A DNA stretch of 64,000 nucleotides, taken from contig CM051006.1 of the NCBI GenBank assembly GCA_027704905.1, positions 1,697,719 through 1,761,718 on the forward strand, given 5' to 3'. This DNA comes from Muraenolepis orangiensis. Its lineage: Eukaryota; Chordata; Actinopteri; Gadiformes; Muraenolepididae. Within the stretch, counting starts at the first letter, position 1; the number at the start of each line of letters is the position of its first letter. The notes under the pieces were generated by a model that was given only the letters and a program-made list of their open reading frames with translations, was not told where the DNA came from and ran no database searches. A program made the position numbers and the translations under genes. This document shows, in pieces, positions 61,142 through 64,000 of the stretch.

Positions 61142-62103
61142 AATATCAGCAATCCTCAATGATGCTTCTTAATGCCAGAAAGAAAACACATCACTGTAAG
61201 TCTTTGGAGGAAACAACCACTGAATGAACTACATAGTAGAAGGTAGGATTGGTGAACCCATCTGAACACAGCAGCAGCAGCAGCGCTAAGAAAATGGCTC
61301 AAAACTCCAGCTGGAGTTAATTCCAGCCGTGCTGCTGTGACTTTGGGATCTATGAGATGTATTCAATCTCAATTTATCTCCGGTCCCCCGCTGATATCCA
61401 CGGACGTTCTGACGTGCGTCACTGAGGCTAGCGTATCGAATGGGCGGACTCAGGAGCTCCCGTGGCAGGACGTGGCTAGAGGCATCCGCCTCCCTCCTCC
61501 TCACCCCACCTACATCACACCCCCCCCCCCCTATCCTAACTGAGCCATGAATGTCAGCGCAGCAACACAGCAGCCGTATACAATATTGATTGCTCCACTG
61601 GCTTTCTCTCAAGCTCACACCGATATGCTCCAATTGGTCTGGACTTGTTGGGGGAGGGAAAACACAACGTATTGTTATTTTACTATGAATTAAACTGTCA
61701 AGATCACTTGGATGTGAAACTGACTTTTTGGAAACACATGCCTCAAAATGCTGGGGGGGGAAATAACAAGAGAAAGTAAACGTTTAACTATTCAACCGGA
61801 CCAGAGACGGTTTGGCACCACCGTCCGTCTGGCATATGAGTCCTGGATCCGTCTGTTGGGTTTGTACGTTGTGGTTCTCTGGCTCACGGACATGGAGGGG
61901 GGGGGGGGGGGGCTTGGGTGTGGGCCCATGTTCTGATTGGTTGTTGTTGTTGTCTGTTGTGTTTAATTTCAATGATGATGTCATAATGGCCATCTGACAT
62001 AGGAGTCCATAGGAGCTGATACCTGAGTGGTGGTGCGTTGGTTTTCTTCAGGGAAAACAAGCTTCCCCCACGACACACTATTATGTGCTCAGGGTAACCC
62101 GGG
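61142..62103. other. Spacer with homopolymer runs, no gene seen (copy 2)
   Basis: It matches 17198-18165. Differences are confined to a C-run (about 61518), the G-run at 61896-61913 and a GTT repeat near 61945. Confidence 0.5.
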
Positions 62104-62105
62104 TA

Positions 62106-62202
<97 letters not shown>

Positions 62203-62210
62203 CACACACT
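62106..62210. repeat. (CA)n microsatellite (copy 2)
   Basis: Paralogue of 18169-18280. Confidence 0.96.
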
Positions 62211-62325
62211 CAGGGTTAGGGGGCATCTTGCTCTAGAATGCCTACCGGTAGACTTTAGAAATTTGAACCCAGTATATTTTGTCTGGTAGTCAAACCCTAA
62301 CCGCTAGACAATACAGTCCCCGTAC
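62211..62325 (-). mobile_element. tRNA-derived SINE fragment (copy 2)
   Basis: Same sequence as 18280-18392. Confidence 0.7.
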
Positions 62326-62377
62326 CAGTGCATTGGAAGCGACCAATCATAGCTCTCCCTCTCGGTATCAGTGTGTC

Positions 62378-62379
<2 letters not shown>

Positions 62380-62435
<56 letters not shown>
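62380..62435. repeat. (TG)n microsatellite (copy 2)
   Basis: Paralogue of 18443-18507, about 10 bp shorter. Confidence 0.96.
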
Positions 62436-62436
<1 letters not shown>

Positions 62437-62518
62437 ATGTGCGTACAAGATACAATATATTTATTTGCCATTTGTATATTGGAATAATTATTCCCCATTC
62501 CCTTCCGCAGTATTCATC

Positions 62519-63281
62519 TCCTAAAACAATACCATGAAAATAATATATACAATAAAAATAAAAATGACCAAAAAAAGGACGGCAAAGTGACTGATGGTAT
62601 GAACAGCTGTTGAATGTGCAAAAATACGCATTTAAAATGCCAGTAGTGCAGCAGCATCATGAATACAGTGCAGTACAGTAGCTGTAATGTATCCAGAAAG
62701 TGTAATGTTAATGACATGTTATGAAAGTGAAAGTGGCAGCACTCAGCAGTTCAGTAGGTTACTGCCTGTGGATAAAAACTATCCTTAAACCTCATCTTGT
62801 ACAGATGCTGCGCAACCGGCGACCAGATGGTAGGGGGGGAAGAGATTGTTCCTAGGGTGCTTGCAGTCCTTTTTGATGGACATGGCCTTCTTCCGACATC
62901 TGGTCCTAAAGATCTCCTCAATGCATTGAAGTGGACAACTGAAGATCTTCTCTGCCGTCCTCATGACCCTCTGGATGTCTTCCTTGTCCTGTGCAGTGGT
63001 GTTGCCGTACCACACGGTGACGCCACTCGTCAGGACGGTCTCTACGGGGCCACAGTAGAAGTTCACCAGCCACCTCTGGCCTATTCCGCTTTTTCTGAGG
63101 CACCGCAGAGCATAGAGGTGCTGGTGTTCCTTCTTCAGCATGATCTCCGTGTTGCGGGTCCACGCCAGGTCATCTGAAATCTGTTGCCCAAGGAAACGGA
63201 AGCAGCTGACGACTTCCACCGGTGTCCCGTCCAGGCTGATGGTGGAGTGGGTATGTGGGGGATCATTGGGGATCATTGTAC
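62519..63281 (-). mobile_element. Rex1-like LINE, 5'-truncated (copy 2)
   Basis: Duplicate of 18590-19352, including the 3' UTR segment that recurs near 43.6 kb. Confidence 0.8.
62785..63276 (-). CDS. LINE reverse transcriptase, C-terminal part (copy 2)
   Basis: A 163-residue frame identical in translation to that at 18856-19347 (FRFLGQQISDDLAW, VWYGNTTAQDKED). The identity fits the near-identical core of the duplication and is no evidence of selection on the protein. The catalytic RT box and endonuclease are absent, so it is non-functional. Confidence 0.8.
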   Translation of the reverse strand: MIPNDPPHTHSTISLDGTPVEVVSCFRFLGQQISDDLAWTRNTEIMLKKEHQHLYALRCLRKSGIGQRWLVNFYCGPVETVLTSGVTVWYGNTTAQDKEDIQRVMRTAEKIFSCPLQCIEEIFRTRCRKKAMSIKKDCKHPRNNLFPPYHLVAGCAASVQDEV

Positions 63282-63794
63282 TGGCAGAATGTGTGTGTTT
63301 CTACCTCCATGTGTTGGTTCACATGTAACTGCTGTATTGAACATCAATAGGTGACTGTCCAAATCAATTGGACATGTCATGAATACAATTATATAAAACA
63401 TTGAACCCCTGCCAGGCGAGGGGCATCTCTCCAGCGGCCGCCTGGAGGAAGTAGCTCTTAAATGCAAGGCCGTGTTAGGAACTGTTTGTTTGATCATGGG
63501 AATGATAAGAAATAATATGCTCATCAGAATGGGATTGTGTTGAATTATGTTTGTAACTATAATTATATCTGTCAAAGAGTATAGCCTTTTTGCCAATTAT
63601 GTTCTCTTTTAAAAGAGGACGTCTAAAGTACTGTTTTCTGTCCCAAATGGAGATCACTATTCATGTATAGTGATGAAGTAATAGAACACCCATTCTTCTA
63701 TTTAATGTATTTTCTCTGCATATTATGCTTAATTTATTGTTGCCAATTAAGCAGTAAGTGAAAAGAGTTTGTTATTAGGAAGTTTGATAGAGAA
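63282..63794. other. AT-rich spacer, no gene seen (copy 2)
   Basis: It matches 19353-19865 with one visible substitution (63580). Confidence 0.5.
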
Positions 63795-64000
63795 TAAGCC
63801 ATTTGGAGAATGCTTTTATCCAAAGCATCGTACAAAGTGTCGTACAAAGTGTCTTACAATCAGGGAATGGAACCCCTAACCCTGGCAGTGATAATGCCTT
63901 GCCCTACCAGGTGAACTAGACAGGGTATGGAACCCCTAACAGTGCTAATGCCTTGCTATACAAATGATGGCGTGTAAAGAGCATGAAGAGGACACCCCAG
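63795..64000 (-). mobile_element. tRNA-derived SINE and following sequence, cut by window end (copy 2)
   Basis: It matches 19866-20070, but with several substitutions after about 63,890 (GTGATAATG for GTGGTAATG, GCCCTACC for GCTCTACC, GGGTATGG for GGGAATGG, GATGGCGTGTAAAG for GATTGCGTGAAAAC). This is where the near-identical tract ends. Confidence 0.75.

Overview
ORGANISM. The window looks like repeat-rich, non-genic DNA of a teleost fish. The support is eukaryotic transposon content typical of fish: L2-like and Rex1-like LINEs, tRNA-derived SINEs carrying the common fish 3' tail (CTTTTATCCAAAGCGACTTA-like), two hAT DNA transposons and a Ty3/Gypsy chromodomain retrotransposon. (CA)n, (GA)n and minisatellite arrays are also extremely dense. 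Such short-tandem-repeat density recalls gadiform (cod-like) genomes, but that is a guess. I recognise no host protein-coding gene, rRNA or intact tRNA gene. Nearly every long open frame lies in a transposon or in a stop-free tandem repeat.

LAYOUT. 1-2234: (TG)n, an L2-like LINE (minus strand) and a (CA)n array running into a 1000-base N gap (2235-3234). 3235-20040: copy 1 of a large direct duplication, holding about ten minisatellites, several SINEs, LINE fragments and long GA/CT tracts. 20743-26062: two hAT transposons back to back, with the 8-bp target gtctagag before, between and after them. 26116-31284: a LINE tail expanded into a heptamer array, microsatellites, an L2-like LINE (plus strand) and SINE fragments, ending at a second 1000-base N gap (31285-32284). 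32285-38771: a minus-strand Ty3/Gypsy chromovirus-type element with many frameshifts and an 839-bp almost pure G tract inside its protease/pol region. 38906-45771: a 30-bp minisatellite, a Rex1-like LINE missing its 3' end, AT-rich repeats, a SINE and a solo LTR. 45772-64000: copy 2 of the duplication, still running at the window end.

HOW THE PARTS RELATE. The two duplicate copies lie about 43.9 kb apart in the same orientation, so they may be successive units of a roughly 44-kb tandem duplication. Their middle (about 5,760-19,940 against 49,700-63,880) is almost identical apart from repeat-length changes. Both margins are clearly more diverged, the left by several percent. That pattern suggests an old duplication later homogenised, or a false (haplotypic) duplication nested in an old one. 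Several minisatellites can be traced to a transposon: one repeats the C-terminal codons of a LINE ORF (PRGRPR motif), one expands a LINE 3' tail, and one repeats a SINE segment. The main biological theme is transposon ends and ORF tails seeding tandem arrays. I found no gene cluster that looks like a new enzymatic or defence system. Assembly problems (two fixed-size gaps, the poly-G tract, an indel-rich element next to a gap, possible false duplication) should be settled before biological conclusions are drawn.
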